DNA of 6,113 nucleotides from RYN-433 sp036558265 (GTDB taxonomy: Bacteria; Planctomycetota; Phycisphaerae; Tepidisphaerales; Tepidisphaeraceae). This document shows, one piece after another, positions 1-5,729 of the stretch. The position numbers were made by a program, and so were the translations under genes. The notes beneath the pieces were generated by a model. The model was not told the origin of the DNA, made no database searches, and worked only from the letters and a program-made list of their open reading frames with translations. The DNA lies in assembly GCA_036558265.1 (NCBI GenBank), contig DATBFY010000427.1, forward strand, positions 1 through 6,113, read 5' to 3'. Each line of letters opens with the position of its first letter. Positions within the stretch are counted from its first letter, which is position 1.

Positions 1-80
1 TCGGCGGCGGCGATGGCGGCGGAGATGACGGTCTTGCCCGCGCCCGGGCCGCCGGTCAGCACGATGCGACGGGGGGTCAT
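1..80 (-). CDS. P-loop NTPase, N-terminal fragment (cut by window edge)
   Basis: Reading the minus strand from the ATG at 80 gives 26 complete codons before the window ends: M-T-P-R-R-I-V-L-T, then G-G-P-G-A-G-K-T, then V-I-S and an Ala-rich stretch. Residues 10-17 are a textbook Walker A loop (GxxxxGKT) directly after a short hydrophobic strand, as expected for beta-1 of a P-loop ATPase or kinase. The R-I-V-L-T-G-G-P-G-A-G-K-T pattern resembles AAA_28/NadR-like ATPases, but Walker B and everything after it lie outside the window, so the family is not settled. The start codon overlaps the stop of the upstream glycosyltransferase gene (ATGA, 77-80), so the two are probably co-transcribed and translationally coupled. 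The start is chosen on this overlap and on the normal spacing of the P-loop from the N-terminus. Confidence 0.75.
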   Translation of the reverse strand, partial: MTPRRIVLTGGPGAGKTVISAAIAAA

Positions 81-2164
81 GGGGTGGTCTTGGTGGTGGA
101 CGGCGCGGTGGCAGGTCGTGTGGCGGACGGGGCCGTCGTCGTCGCCCCCGCCGCCGCCTTCGCATTGCCACTTGCCGGTATCAGGTCTTCGCCCGGCGCG
201 GCGGGATCGCGGATGACGTAGAGCACCGTGCCGGCGGGTAACTGCCAGGACCGTTTCGACCGATTGAACTCCTGGAAGAGTTTTTCCGGCCCATTCTCCC
301 GCCAGAGGTAGAGGATGCGATTATTCTTGTATTTGTCGCAGACCCTGGCGATGCCCTCCAGGCTGCGCGTATCGCGTTCGTCCTTGTCGGTTCCCTCGTG
401 GGGGAGGATGTTGCGGTCCGTGTACCAGGGCACCGCGTAGCCGAGCGCCTCCTGCCTGTCGCGTCCCTCCTGCGGCATGTCGGTGAGGATGACGTCGGTC
501 GGGCGCGTCCTGGCCTTGATCTGCGCGACGTAGTCGTCCTCGGTCCACCACTCGGGATTGGGCGCTTGCTTGCCCAGGATCTGCATGCGATAGGTGAACG
601 GGCCGGCGGCGACGATCGGGATGAGCGCCGCCACGGCCCATCCGGCGCGGTCGGCCAGGCCGTAAACGAAGCGCCGCCCCGCGCCGCCGGTGACCGTCAG
701 CCACGTGCAAAGCCCGCCGGCGAGCACCGCCACCGGCACGACCAGGTAGTATTGCCAGAACTCGTGGCGCCAGGCCCCTTCGGGGAACGCGAGCGTGTAA
801 AGCAACTGGGTGAGCACCAGGCAGAGGAGGATTCGGAACGCCGCGCGGCGCGAGGCCTCTCCGCTCGCCAGCGCCAGTCGCCGCGACCACTTGGGCCAAA
901 GGAGCGCCCCCAAAGCCGCCAGCAGCAGCGCCGCTGGCGTAAAGAGGCTGATGAACCAGTCGCGCAGCTCGCCGGTGTGCGTCACGCGTCCGAGGAGTTT
1001 CTGGTAGCCACCGAAGCGCGAGGGCTGGGTGTAGCCTTCGGCCGTCGCAGTCATGCGCACCGTCGCGCGCTCGAGCAGCCAGGACAGATCGGCCCCGTTT
1101 ATCTTCAAGTAGACCCAGAAGACGCCGAACATGAGCACCGGCAGGATCAGCAGGAACAGGGACGCCGCGATCGGCCGGCCCCTGCTCTCGGCGGCGTCAC
1201 GCCGACTCAGGAAGTGCGCGACGGCGAGGAAACCGATGAACAGGTACATCGGCCAGTCCGTCCAACACCCAAGAACGACGGCCACGAACAACATGAGGAA
1301 GCCGAGGGTCGACCCGCGCCGCGCCCACGCCAGGTATCCGAGCGCGGCCAGCAGCATGAACGTGAGCACGAACGGCTCCATGTTCACGATCTGCCCGTAG
1401 TAGGCCGTCATGGGGAGGAGCGAGCAGATGACCGTGGCCGCCAATGCCGCCGGCGCGCCGAACACGCGCCGCACCAGCGCGTAGAGCAGCAGCAGATTGA
1501 GCACGGTGAACGTCAACGGCAGCGCGCGGATCACGCGGTCACCGTCGCCCAGCGCCCGCATCCACCCCGTCAGGAGCCAGGACGTCAGCGGCGGATGGCC
1601 GGCGTAGAACTCGCGCTGACCCTTGAAATCGCCGGCGGTCAGGTACATCCCCCCGCGGTCGGCGACGAAGCCGTCGTGAAGCAGGTTGCGCGCGGTAATT
1701 GAAAAGTAGGACGTATTCCAGTCCATCCGGCGGTCGAAGCGGTGGTTGAGGGTCAGCCACATCGCGCCGGTCCAGATCGCGACATAGACGATCACCCACA
1801 GCGTGAACGCCCCCTGGCGCGGCGCGGCGACTGGTGTGACCGGCGGCGTCAGGTCTTCCACGATCTCCACTCGGCTTGCCGGCGCCGGTGTGGGCGTTGG
1901 CGAAACCTCCAGCTCCTTGAGCGGGATGAGCGGGGTCGGCGCGGCGTCCCCGGGCAGGGCGTCGGTCGGTGGCGGGGCGGCGACGGCGGCCAGCGGTTGA
2001 TCGACGGTGGCCGGCTCGACTTCGGGCGGCCTGGCATCAAGCTCGTACTCCGGGACGTCCTGCACGGGTTGGCTGGAAAACGTCGGCGAGCCGGGGTCGG
2101 CGGGTGATGGCTCCGCGCGCTCCGGATCTTCGGGTGGTGGTGATGAGGGTTTCGGCTCGTCCAT
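77..2164 (-). CDS. GT39/ArnT-like membrane glycosyltransferase with long Pro-rich N-terminal tail
   Basis: A 695-residue polytopic membrane protein, counted from the ATG at 2164. Residues 1-118 are a Pro/Ala/Glu-rich, low-complexity tail with no membrane segment. About eleven hydrophobic helices follow, the first at about 119-139 and the last ending near 523. The loop after helix 1 has acidic residues (D144, D148) where GT39/PMT and ArnT-type enzymes carry their catalytic Asp. The G-H-P-P-L motif at 189-193 and R-H-E-F-W-Q-Y-Y near 466-473 also fit this superfamily. Such enzymes transfer a sugar from a polyprenyl-phosphate donor to lipid or protein on the outer face of the inner membrane; the acceptor here is unknown. 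Residues after about 525 form a soluble domain ending in an Ala/Thr/Pro tail. A TTG at 2194 would add ten residues, but neither start has a clear Shine-Dalgarno, so ATG is preferred. The stop overlaps the next gene. Confidence 0.85.
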   Translation of the reverse strand: MDEPKPSSPPPEDPERAEPSPADPGSPTFSSQPVQDVPEYELDARPPEVEPATVDQPLAAVAAPPPTDALPGDAAPTPLIPLKELEVSPTPTPAPASRVEIVEDLTPPVTPVAAPRQGAFTLWVIVYVAIWTGAMWLTLNHRFDRRMDWNTSYFSITARNLLHDGFVADRGGMYLTAGDFKGQREFYAGHPPLTSWLLTGWMRALGDGDRVIRALPLTFTVLNLLLLYALVRRVFGAPAALAATVICSLLPMTAYYGQIVNMEPFVLTFMLLAALGYLAWARRGSTLGFLMLFVAVVLGCWTDWPMYLFIGFLAVAHFLSRRDAAESRGRPIAASLFLLILPVLMFGVFWVYLKINGADLSWLLERATVRMTATAEGYTQPSRFGGYQKLLGRVTHTGELRDWFISLFTPAALLLAALGALLWPKWSRRLALASGEASRRAAFRILLCLVLTQLLYTLAFPEGAWRHEFWQYYLVVPVAVLAGGLCTWLTVTGGAGRRFVYGLADRAGWAVAALIPIVAAGPFTYRMQILGKQAPNPEWWTEDDYVAQIKARTRPTDVILTDMPQEGRDRQEALGYAVPWYTDRNILPHEGTDKDERDTRSLEGIARVCDKYKNNRILYLWRENGPEKLFQEFNRSKRSWQLPAGTVLYVIRDPAAPGEDLIPASGNAKAAAGATTTAPSATRPATAPSTTKTTP

Positions 2165-2233
2165 GGCTGCCACGAACGATACCACAGGGGCCAAACGATG
2201 TCGTCATTGGCGCGCGGTCGCGTCCGCGCAGGC

Positions 2234-2261
2234 GTGCAATGCGGGCGGGACGCCCGCGCAC
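2234..2261 (-). terminator. GC-rich two-tier hairpin between dinB-like and glycosyltransferase genes
   Basis: A perfect 7-bp inverted repeat (GCGGGCG, 2241-2247, with CGCCCGC, 2251-2257; loop GGA) is extended by an outer 4-bp stem (GTGC, 2234-2237, with GCAC, 2258-2261) across a three-base bulge. It lies 16 bases past the stop of the DinB-fold gene and about 70 bases before the glycosyltransferase ATG. There is no T-tract on either side, so it is not a classical intrinsic terminator. It may slow transcription, protect an mRNA 3' end, or be incidental in GC-rich sequence. The rest of this short intergenic stretch shows nothing I can name. Confidence 0.35.
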
Positions 2262-2277
2262 CACGATCAACAATGGG

Positions 2278-2772
2278 CTACACCAGCGGCGGCTTGCCCA
2301 GGCTCCGCCGGATGATCGTGATCTGCCCGGCGTGCATCGCGACGTGCGCGCCGCTGACGTAGTTCACGGCCTCCCCCACGTTGCCGAACATCGGGTGCGG
2401 CTGCTCCACCGGTTTGTCCAGCAGTTCCGCCGGCGCGCGCCGCGCCGCCTCGGTCAGCAACTGCCGGTGCTTGTTGAACAGCGGCAACAGGATTGTCACG
2501 TCGCCGAAGTCGCTCGCCCTGGGCGCCTCCGGGTCGCGCGCGAAGCGCTTCTCGAACCCGTCGGGCAGCGGCGGCAGGTCCGCGGTCACCCCCAGCCGGC
2601 CCAGCGCCCGCCGATCGGTCAGGATGAGGTGCCCGATCAGCCAGGCGGTGCAGTTGCCGCCGGCGCACGGCCGGTGGAGGTATTCCTCGGGCTTGAGGTC
2701 TTGGCAGTAGCGGTTGAGCATCGCCTGCGAGGCGGTCAACGAGTGTACCAGCACGTCATTGGGGGTCGGCAT
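2278..2772 (-). CDS. DinB-fold metalloprotein (DinB_2-like)
   Basis: A 164-residue cytosolic protein without signal peptide or membrane segments. DinB proteins are four-helix bundles that usually bind a divalent metal through three His, one near the end of helix 2 and two in an H-x3-H on helix 3 or 4. The candidates are visible here: H48 in W-L-I-G-H-L-I, and H143/H147 in H-V-A-M-H-A-G-Q-I. The segment A-G-Q-I-T-I-I-R-R-S-L-G near the C-terminus is typical of the family, and the length is usual. Family members include thiol-dependent S-transferases (bacillithiol or mycothiol type) and many proteins of unknown role, so no reaction can be assigned. The ATG at 2772 is supported by the Shine-Dalgarno GAAGGAG (2782-2788) with 9 bases of spacing. 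The 81-base gap to the upstream gene holds a possible promoter, so it may be transcribed on its own. Confidence 0.85.
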   Translation of the reverse strand: MPTPNDVLVHSLTASQAMLNRYCQDLKPEEYLHRPCAGGNCTAWLIGHLILTDRRALGRLGVTADLPPLPDGFEKRFARDPEAPRASDFGDVTILLPLFNKHRQLLTEAARRAPAELLDKPVEQPHPMFGNVGEAVNYVSGAHVAMHAGQITIIRRSLGKPPLV

Positions 2773-2781
2773 CGCGCATCA

Positions 2782-2811
2782 CTCCTTCACTGAGGTTCAC
2801 GGCTTGCGTGA
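2782..2811 (-). promoter_or_regulatory. Ribosome binding site with overlapping small inverted repeats, dinB-like gene
   Basis: On the minus strand GAAGGAG (2788-2782) stands 9 bases before the ATG at 2772 and fixes that start. Directly upstream is a short hairpin: TCACG (2797-2801 on the plus strand) with CGTGA (2807-2811) and a five-base loop. A second possible pairing, TTCACT (2786-2791) with AGTGAA (2811-2816), would take in the first bases of the Shine-Dalgarno. The site itself is clear; any control by structure is only a possibility. Confidence 0.55.
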
Positions 2812-2815
2812 GTGA

Positions 2816-2843
2816 ATGTTAGCGCCGCGCGGGCTTGAGGCAA
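2816..2843 (-). promoter_or_regulatory. Possible sigma-70-type promoter for the dinB-like gene
   Basis: On the minus strand TTGCCT (2843-2838) is separated by 16 bases from TAACAT (2821-2816), each matching four of six positions of the -35 and -10 consensus. It falls between the stop of the Ca-repeat gene and the DinB-fold gene, about 44 bases before the start codon. Chance matches of this quality are common and planctomycete promoters are not well defined, so this is a weak call. Confidence 0.25.
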
Positions 2844-2853
2844 GTCATCGCGA

Positions 2854-4176
2854 TCAGGTGTAGGTGACCTCGATAAAATCCCCGTTGTGCCAGTCCGCCG
2901 CCCCCTGCACCACGTAGTTGTACGGGTCCGTCAGTACCTGGCGATGTCCGTTCGCGTGGTGCACGACGATCTTGAGCGTGTGGCCATTTCCCGCCACGTA
3001 GCGGCCGATGTGGTTGGCGTCGATCGTCACGCCCCAGTTGCGGAAGAACTCGCCCAGGGTGAAGGTGCGCGGGTCCAGGTCGTGCATGTGGAGCACGCCG
3101 TCGTTGCCCGGGTCGCCGTGCGTATGGAAGACCGGGCTGGTGTTGTCCGGATGCGCCGGATCGACGAAATCGCCCAAACCGCCGGGGATCTGCACCTGCC
3201 GCAGGGTCCCGCCGACGTTGATGAAGATCTCCATTTTCGCATGAATGTGGACGGCGTAGGCGTCCTCGCCCCTGGCCAGTTCCGCCGCCGTCGCCTGCCG
3301 CGTGTAGTCCTCCATCGGCACGACGTCGCCGGCCTGGCGGTCCATGATCACGTCGGCGGGGTTGGTCGAATCCTCGTTCCAACTCCGCGTGTCCAACACG
3401 TCGTCGCCCGCGCCGCCGGTGATCGTGTCGCGGCCGTTGTTCTGGTCGTGGAGCGTGGCGGATTCGTCCCCGCCGGTGATCCAGTCGTCCCCGTCGCCGC
3501 CGTCGAGCCAGTCGTTGCCCGGCTCGGCCGCCGGCGCCGAGAATCCCTTGAACATCAATCGGTCCTCGCCGTCGCCGCCGATCGTGTCGCTGCCGACCTC
3601 GCCGAAGACCGAGTCGTTCCCCGCGTCGCCGTAGAGGATGTCGTCTCCCGCCGAGCCGTGGATCACGTCGTCGCCCCCGTCGCCGTCGATCAGGTCGTTG
3701 CCCTTGCCGCCCACGAGCGTGTCGTCGCCCGCCTCGCCGGTCATCAGGTCGGCCTTGGACGACCCGAGGATCGAGTCATCGCCGTTTCCGCCCTCGAACG
3801 TCGCCGCCGCCAGGCCGCCGACCAGCGTGTCGTTCCCGTCGCCCCCCATCAGCGTGGCGCCCCGGGCCGAGATCACGCCCAGCGAATCGTCCAGCGTCAG
3901 GCGGTCCGCCCCGCCCCCGCCCGACATCTCGATCCGCTTCACCCCGCGCGAGTTGAACTTGTTGCCGGACCCATCCACCGTCACCAGGATCTTCGACGGC
4001 CGCCGCGGATCCCGGCTGACCACGATCACGTTGTTGCCGCCGTCCCCCTGCGACACCAGCGTCCCCCGTCCCGAAACCATCGGGCCGGCCGAAAGCAGCG
4101 TCCGCGCCTCCAGTCCTTCGACGATCGTGGGACGACACACCGATCCCTCGGATGACGGGCGACTCTGAACACGCAT
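2854..4176 (-). CDS. Exported RTX-repeat Ca-binding protein with His-rich C-terminal module
   Basis: A 440-residue protein in three parts. Residues 19-30 (V-E-G-L-E-A-R-T-L-L-S-A) match the 'LExRxLLSA' motif at the N-terminus of many exported planctomycete proteins; there is no ordinary hydrophobic signal peptide. Residues 111-261 carry RTX/hemolysin-type repeats of the G-G-x-G-x-D-x-L form (such as G-G-D-G-N-D-T-L at 111 and G-G-A-G-D-D-V-L at 254), which fold into a beta-roll that binds Ca2+ outside the cell. Residues about 300-440 are a different, His-rich module with H-I-H (310-312), H-T-H (351-353), H-M-H (363-365), H-H (406-407), and F-T-L-G-E-F-F-x-N-W-G (372-382). I recall similar 'HTHD...LH...FTLGEFF' segments in uncharacterised secreted bacterial and archaeal proteins, but no function. 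The spacing of His pairs suggests metal binding. The ATG at 4176 is chosen over an in-frame GTG at 4200 because GGAGG stands 9 bases before it. Confidence 0.85.
   Translation of the reverse strand: MRVQSRPSSEGSVCRPTIVEGLEARTLLSAGPMVSGRGTLVSQGDGGNNVIVVSRDPRRPSKILVTVDGSGNKFNSRGVKRIEMSGGGGADRLTLDDSLGVISARGATLMGGDGNDTLVGGLAAATFEGGNGDDSILGSSKADLMTGEAGDDTLVGGKGNDLIDGDGGDDVIHGSAGDDILYGDAGNDSVFGEVGSDTIGGDGEDRLMFKGFSAPAAEPGNDWLDGGDGDDWITGGDESATLHDQNNGRDTITGGAGDDVLDTRSWNEDSTNPADVIMDRQAGDVVPMEDYTRQATAAELARGEDAYAVHIHAKMEIFINVGGTLRQVQIPGGLGDFVDPAHPDNTSPVFHTHGDPGNDGVLHMHDLDPRTFTLGEFFRNWGVTIDANHIGRYVAGNGHTLKIVVHHANGHRQVLTDPYNYVVQGAADWHNGDFIEVTYT
3394..3846 (-). repeat. Coding tandem repeats for RTX nonapeptides
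   Basis: This segment encodes residues 111-261 of the Ca-repeat protein. The nonapeptide unit G-G-x-G-x-D-x-L/I-x recurs in two blocks, about 111-205 and 224-261, separated by a non-repeat insert (about 206-223, F-K-G-F-S-A-P-A-A-E). The densest part is 147-205, with units close to back to back. At the DNA level the period is about 27 bases but the copies have diverged, so it is an old protein repeat and not a recent tandem duplication. Confidence 0.85.
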
Positions 4177-4185
4177 TTTCGCGAA

Positions 4186-4190
4186 CCTCC
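4186..4190 (-). promoter_or_regulatory. Shine-Dalgarno deciding the start of the Ca-repeat gene
   Basis: GGAGG on the minus strand lies 9 bases before the ATG at 4176. It sits inside the reading frame that would follow from the GTG at 4200, which has no such site, so the shorter protein is the better choice. Confidence 0.7.
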
Positions 4191-4208
4191 AGCGGAACAC
4201 GCCCGCCC

Positions 4209-4214
4209 ATTATG
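4209..4214 (-). promoter_or_regulatory. Possible -10 element for the Ca-repeat gene
   Basis: CATAAT on the minus strand matches five of six positions of TATAAT and lies 32 bases before the start codon, just downstream of the terminator of the preceding gene. No convincing -35 is found at 16-18 bases upstream. The placement between a terminator and a strong ribosome binding site is what one would expect for a separate transcript, but the motif alone is weak. Confidence 0.3.
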
Positions 4215-4253
4215 CGCGCCGGAGAAATTCGCGGGGACGGGGCGCCACTGGAG

Positions 4254-4277
4254 AAAAAACCCAGCCGCTGAAGCGGC
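4254..4277 (-). terminator. Intrinsic terminator after the YHS lipoprotein gene
   Basis: On the minus strand GCCGCT, a TC spacer and AGCGGC (4277-4264) form a perfect short GC-rich hairpin. Four bases later there is a run of six T (4259-4254). The hairpin starts 7 bases past the stop codon of the YHS lipoprotein gene. This is the standard shape of a Rho-independent terminator and marks the end of the barrel-lipoprotein transcript, separating it from the Ca-repeat gene. Confidence 0.7.
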
Positions 4278-4284
4278 CTCGCCG

Positions 4285-4596
4285 CTACTTCTGCGCCGTG
4301 TATTTCGCCGGGTCTTTCAGGAACTGTTTCTTGCAGGACTGGCTGCAGAAGTAATATTCTTTCCCGTCCACCGTCGCGCGCGGGGTGTCCTTGTCCACGT
4401 CCAGGTCCACGCACGCCAGGTCGTTCTCATACTTGCAAACCAGGCACTGCGCGTGCGCCGCGGCGCCGCCGCTGCTGCTGCTGGCGAGCGCCGGCGTAGA
4501 CGCCGCCCCGTTCGCCGCCGATCCGTTCTCCACGCAACCGCCTACCGCCAGAGCGGCCCCGATCATCATCGCTGCCGCAACCAATGCCGTCTTCAT
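4285..4596 (-). CDS. YHS/TRASH-domain lipoprotein, probable metal binding
   Basis: A 103-residue protein. Residues 1-20 are a signal sequence ending in V-G-G before C21, a plausible lipobox, so it is probably a lipid-anchored envelope protein. An Ala/Ser/Gly-rich linker runs to about 48. The domain at 51-99 holds C51-x2-C54, C62, and C84-S-Q-S-C88 within Y-Y-F-C-S-Q-S-C-K-K-Q-F-L-K-D-P-A-K-Y, the hallmark of YHS/TRASH domains. These occur in copper, silver and other soft-metal sensors, chaperones and P-type ATPases, where the Cys bind the metal. Which metal is bound here cannot be told from sequence. AGGAG (4603-4607) six bases before the ATG supports the start. The gene follows the outer-membrane barrel gene by only 18 bases and is closed by an intrinsic terminator, so both are likely on one mRNA and may act together in the periplasm or at the outer membrane. 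Confidence 0.85.
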   Translation of the reverse strand: MKTALVAAAMMIGAALAVGGCVENGSAANGAASTPALASSSSGGAAAHAQCLVCKYENDLACVDLDVDKDTPRATVDGKEYYFCSQSCKKQFLKDPAKYTAQK

Positions 4597-4602
4597 CGCT
4601 CG

Positions 4603-4607
4603 CTCCT
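4603..4607 (-). promoter_or_regulatory. Shine-Dalgarno of the YHS lipoprotein gene
   Basis: AGGAG on the minus strand, six bases before the ATG at 4596, inside the 18-base gap after the barrel gene. The barrel gene itself has no such site, so the two genes of the probable operon differ in how translation starts. Confidence 0.6.
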
Positions 4608-4614
4608 GTGAATC

Positions 4615-5580
4615 TCAAAATGAATACGAAAACGTCACCGCCAGCTTGAACTGCGACTCGATCTGATCCCCGTTCAGATCCTGCCACACCGGAAACGATG
4701 GCGCCACCGTCAGCGCCGCGTGCTCGTTGAACCGCACGCGCACCCCCGGCGTCAAATATAACGTGTTCCCGCCGCTGTTGTTGTTAATGCCCTCATCGTC
4801 CCCGGCATCGTCCTTGCCCAGCCAGATGTAATTCGCCTCGCCGAAGACGCTCCATTGCGGGAACGACTTGATCGACTCGGTCAACCGGTACGCCAGCGCC
4901 GCCCCCGCGTCGAACCGGTCGCCCACCTTGAACTGGTCGTGCCGCGTCCGCAGCGTGTACAGCACGCTGGCGTCCACCGTCAGGTGCGACGTCAGGAACC
5001 GCGAATACCCCAGGCCGAACTGATAGTCGTACGCCCCGGTCCCCGGCTGGCTCGACGGCTCGAGCCCCTCGCCATTGCTCAGCTTCACGTCGTCTCGTCC
5101 CACGGGAAACTTAACCCCGCCCACGATCGCCAGATTCCCCGGCTGACCGTGCAACAGCCGGTATTTCGCGTTGATGAACAGATCCGTCAGCCCCTCCGGG
5201 TCCGCAATGCCGGATTCGCCGGTTCCCGGCTCGTCCTCCGACGGCTCGGCGTCGATGAAGCCTTCCCCGTGGTAATAGCCGATCGTCGCCGACAGTTGCA
5301 GGTCATCCAGCACGCCGTAGCTGAGCGTCCCCGTGTAGACGAACGCCCGCCGCAGCGCGTCGAACCCGCCGCTCTCGACCGCCCGCCGCTCGGCCTCGGC
5401 CCGGCTGACGTGCTCGAACTCGGTGTAGTCCATCCGCAGGTCCAGGTCGAACTTGCCCTGCTTGAGGGTCTCGCCCGAGATCGTCGAGCTTCCGCCGCCA
5501 CTGGTCCCCGGCCCGTGGTTCGCAAACGCCACGGGGGCGAGGACCAATCCGAAAAAACAAAGCGCTATCGAATATCGCAT
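4615..5580 (-). CDS. Outer-membrane beta-barrel protein, MetA/phenol-degradation transporter-like
   Basis: A 321-residue protein from the ATG at 5580. Residues 1-20 form a signal peptide (M-R-Y-S, hydrophobic core, A-F-A then N-H-G). The mature N-terminus is Gly/Ser-rich, then S-G-E-T-L-K-Q-G-K-F-D-L-D-L-R-M-D-Y begins a series of alternating amphipathic strands typical of 12-14-stranded barrels. The chain ends F-S-Y-S-F, and a terminal aromatic residue is the usual signal for outer-membrane assembly. The pattern resembles the family annotated 'MetA-pathway of phenol degradation' or 'transporter', often seen next to metal and solvent efflux genes; no substrate is known. Two probable loops are strongly acidic (111-129 and 257-264). 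The frame is open to an ATG at 5700, but those 40 residues would bury the signal peptide, so the shorter start is chosen even though it lacks a Shine-Dalgarno. The YHS lipoprotein gene follows after 18 bases. Confidence 0.8.
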   Translation of the reverse strand: MRYSIALCFFGLVLAPVAFANHGPGTSGGGSSTISGETLKQGKFDLDLRMDYTEFEHVSRAEAERRAVESGGFDALRRAFVYTGTLSYGVLDDLQLSATIGYYHGEGFIDAEPSEDEPGTGESGIADPEGLTDLFINAKYRLLHGQPGNLAIVGGVKFPVGRDDVKLSNGEGLEPSSQPGTGAYDYQFGLGYSRFLTSHLTVDASVLYTLRTRHDQFKVGDRFDAGAALAYRLTESIKSFPQWSVFGEANYIWLGKDDAGDDEGINNNSGGNTLYLTPGVRVRFNEHAALTVAPSFPVWQDLNGDQIESQFKLAVTFSYSF

Positions 5581-5630
5581 AGGTGGATCAGATCGCCGCG
5601 CGCACATTCGCGCGCGGTCCAAATAGGTGG
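5579..5630. repeat. Direct repeat flanking a perfect hairpin in the barrel-gene leader
   Basis: The octamer ATAGGTGG occurs at 5579-5586, overlapping the barrel start codon, and again at 5623-5630. Between them lies a perfect 8-bp inverted repeat: CCGCGCGC (5596-5603) and GCGCGCGG (5610-5617) with a six-base loop. On the coding strand the repeat reads CCACCTAT and so places an anti-Shine-Dalgarno-like sequence right before the ATG. The structure would sit 15 bases before the start codon of the mRNA and could act on translation, or the repeats could be operator half-sites. Both are inferences; the repeats themselves are exact. Confidence 0.5.
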
Positions 5631-5687
5631 TGCTGAAGAAGGGAATAAATCGCGAGAACCGCCCGACTGACCCCGACCGCTGCCAAG

Positions 5688-5707
5688 CCCCACGATTCAT
5701 CGTGGGG
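5688..5707. repeat. Perfect 9-bp palindromic hairpin between the small Cys protein and barrel genes
   Basis: CCCCACGAT (5688-5696) and ATCGTGGGG (5699-5707) are exact inverted copies around two bases. On the minus strand it would fold with a UGAA loop, 22 bases after the stop of the small Cys protein gene. No T-run follows, so it is not a typical intrinsic terminator. It could be an attenuating or mRNA-protecting hairpin, an operator, or a copy of a dispersed palindromic repeat. Between it and the hairpin in the barrel leader I see no convincing promoter. Confidence 0.6.
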
Positions 5708-5729
5708 ATTCAAGCGCGACCCAGGCCCG

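Noticed and set aside
398..1702. Long plus-strand open frame of 434 codons opposite the glycosyltransferase gene
   Set aside because: Its product is rich in Arg, Gln, His and Glu with no hydrophobic core or known motif, as expected for the antisense of a GC-rich gene. The minus-strand frame encodes a coherent membrane enzyme.
1969..2793. Plus-strand open frame of 274 codons spanning two minus-strand genes and their gap
   Set aside because: Arg-rich, no domain, and it crosses the whole DinB-fold gene, whose His motif and ribosome binding site are clear on the minus strand.
3394..3846. Regular spaced repeats that might look like a CRISPR array
   Set aside because: The period is about 27 bases, the copies are divergent, and they encode RTX nonapeptides in frame; there are no unique spacers.
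2887..4155. Long plus-strand open frame of 422 codons opposite the Ca-repeat gene
   Set aside because: The Val/Arg/Ala-rich product simply mirrors the Gly/Asp repeats on the other strand. The minus strand has the RTX repeats, a good ribosome binding site and the LExRxLLSA motif.
4177..4200. GTG at 4200 as start of the Ca-repeat gene
   Set aside because: The GGAGG Shine-Dalgarno lies inside this extension at a good distance from the ATG at 4176, and no such site precedes the GTG.
5581..5597. Similarity of the barrel leader to the 3' end of 16S rRNA
   Set aside because: Only a few bases (GATC-CACCT) match and with a difference inside the core. There is no other rRNA sequence around it, so it is not an rRNA remnant.
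5581..5700. Start of the barrel gene at the ATG at 5700 or 5607
   Set aside because: These add residues in front of a clear signal peptide, and the ATG at 5700 lies within the palindrome at 5688-5707. Neither has a ribosome binding site.
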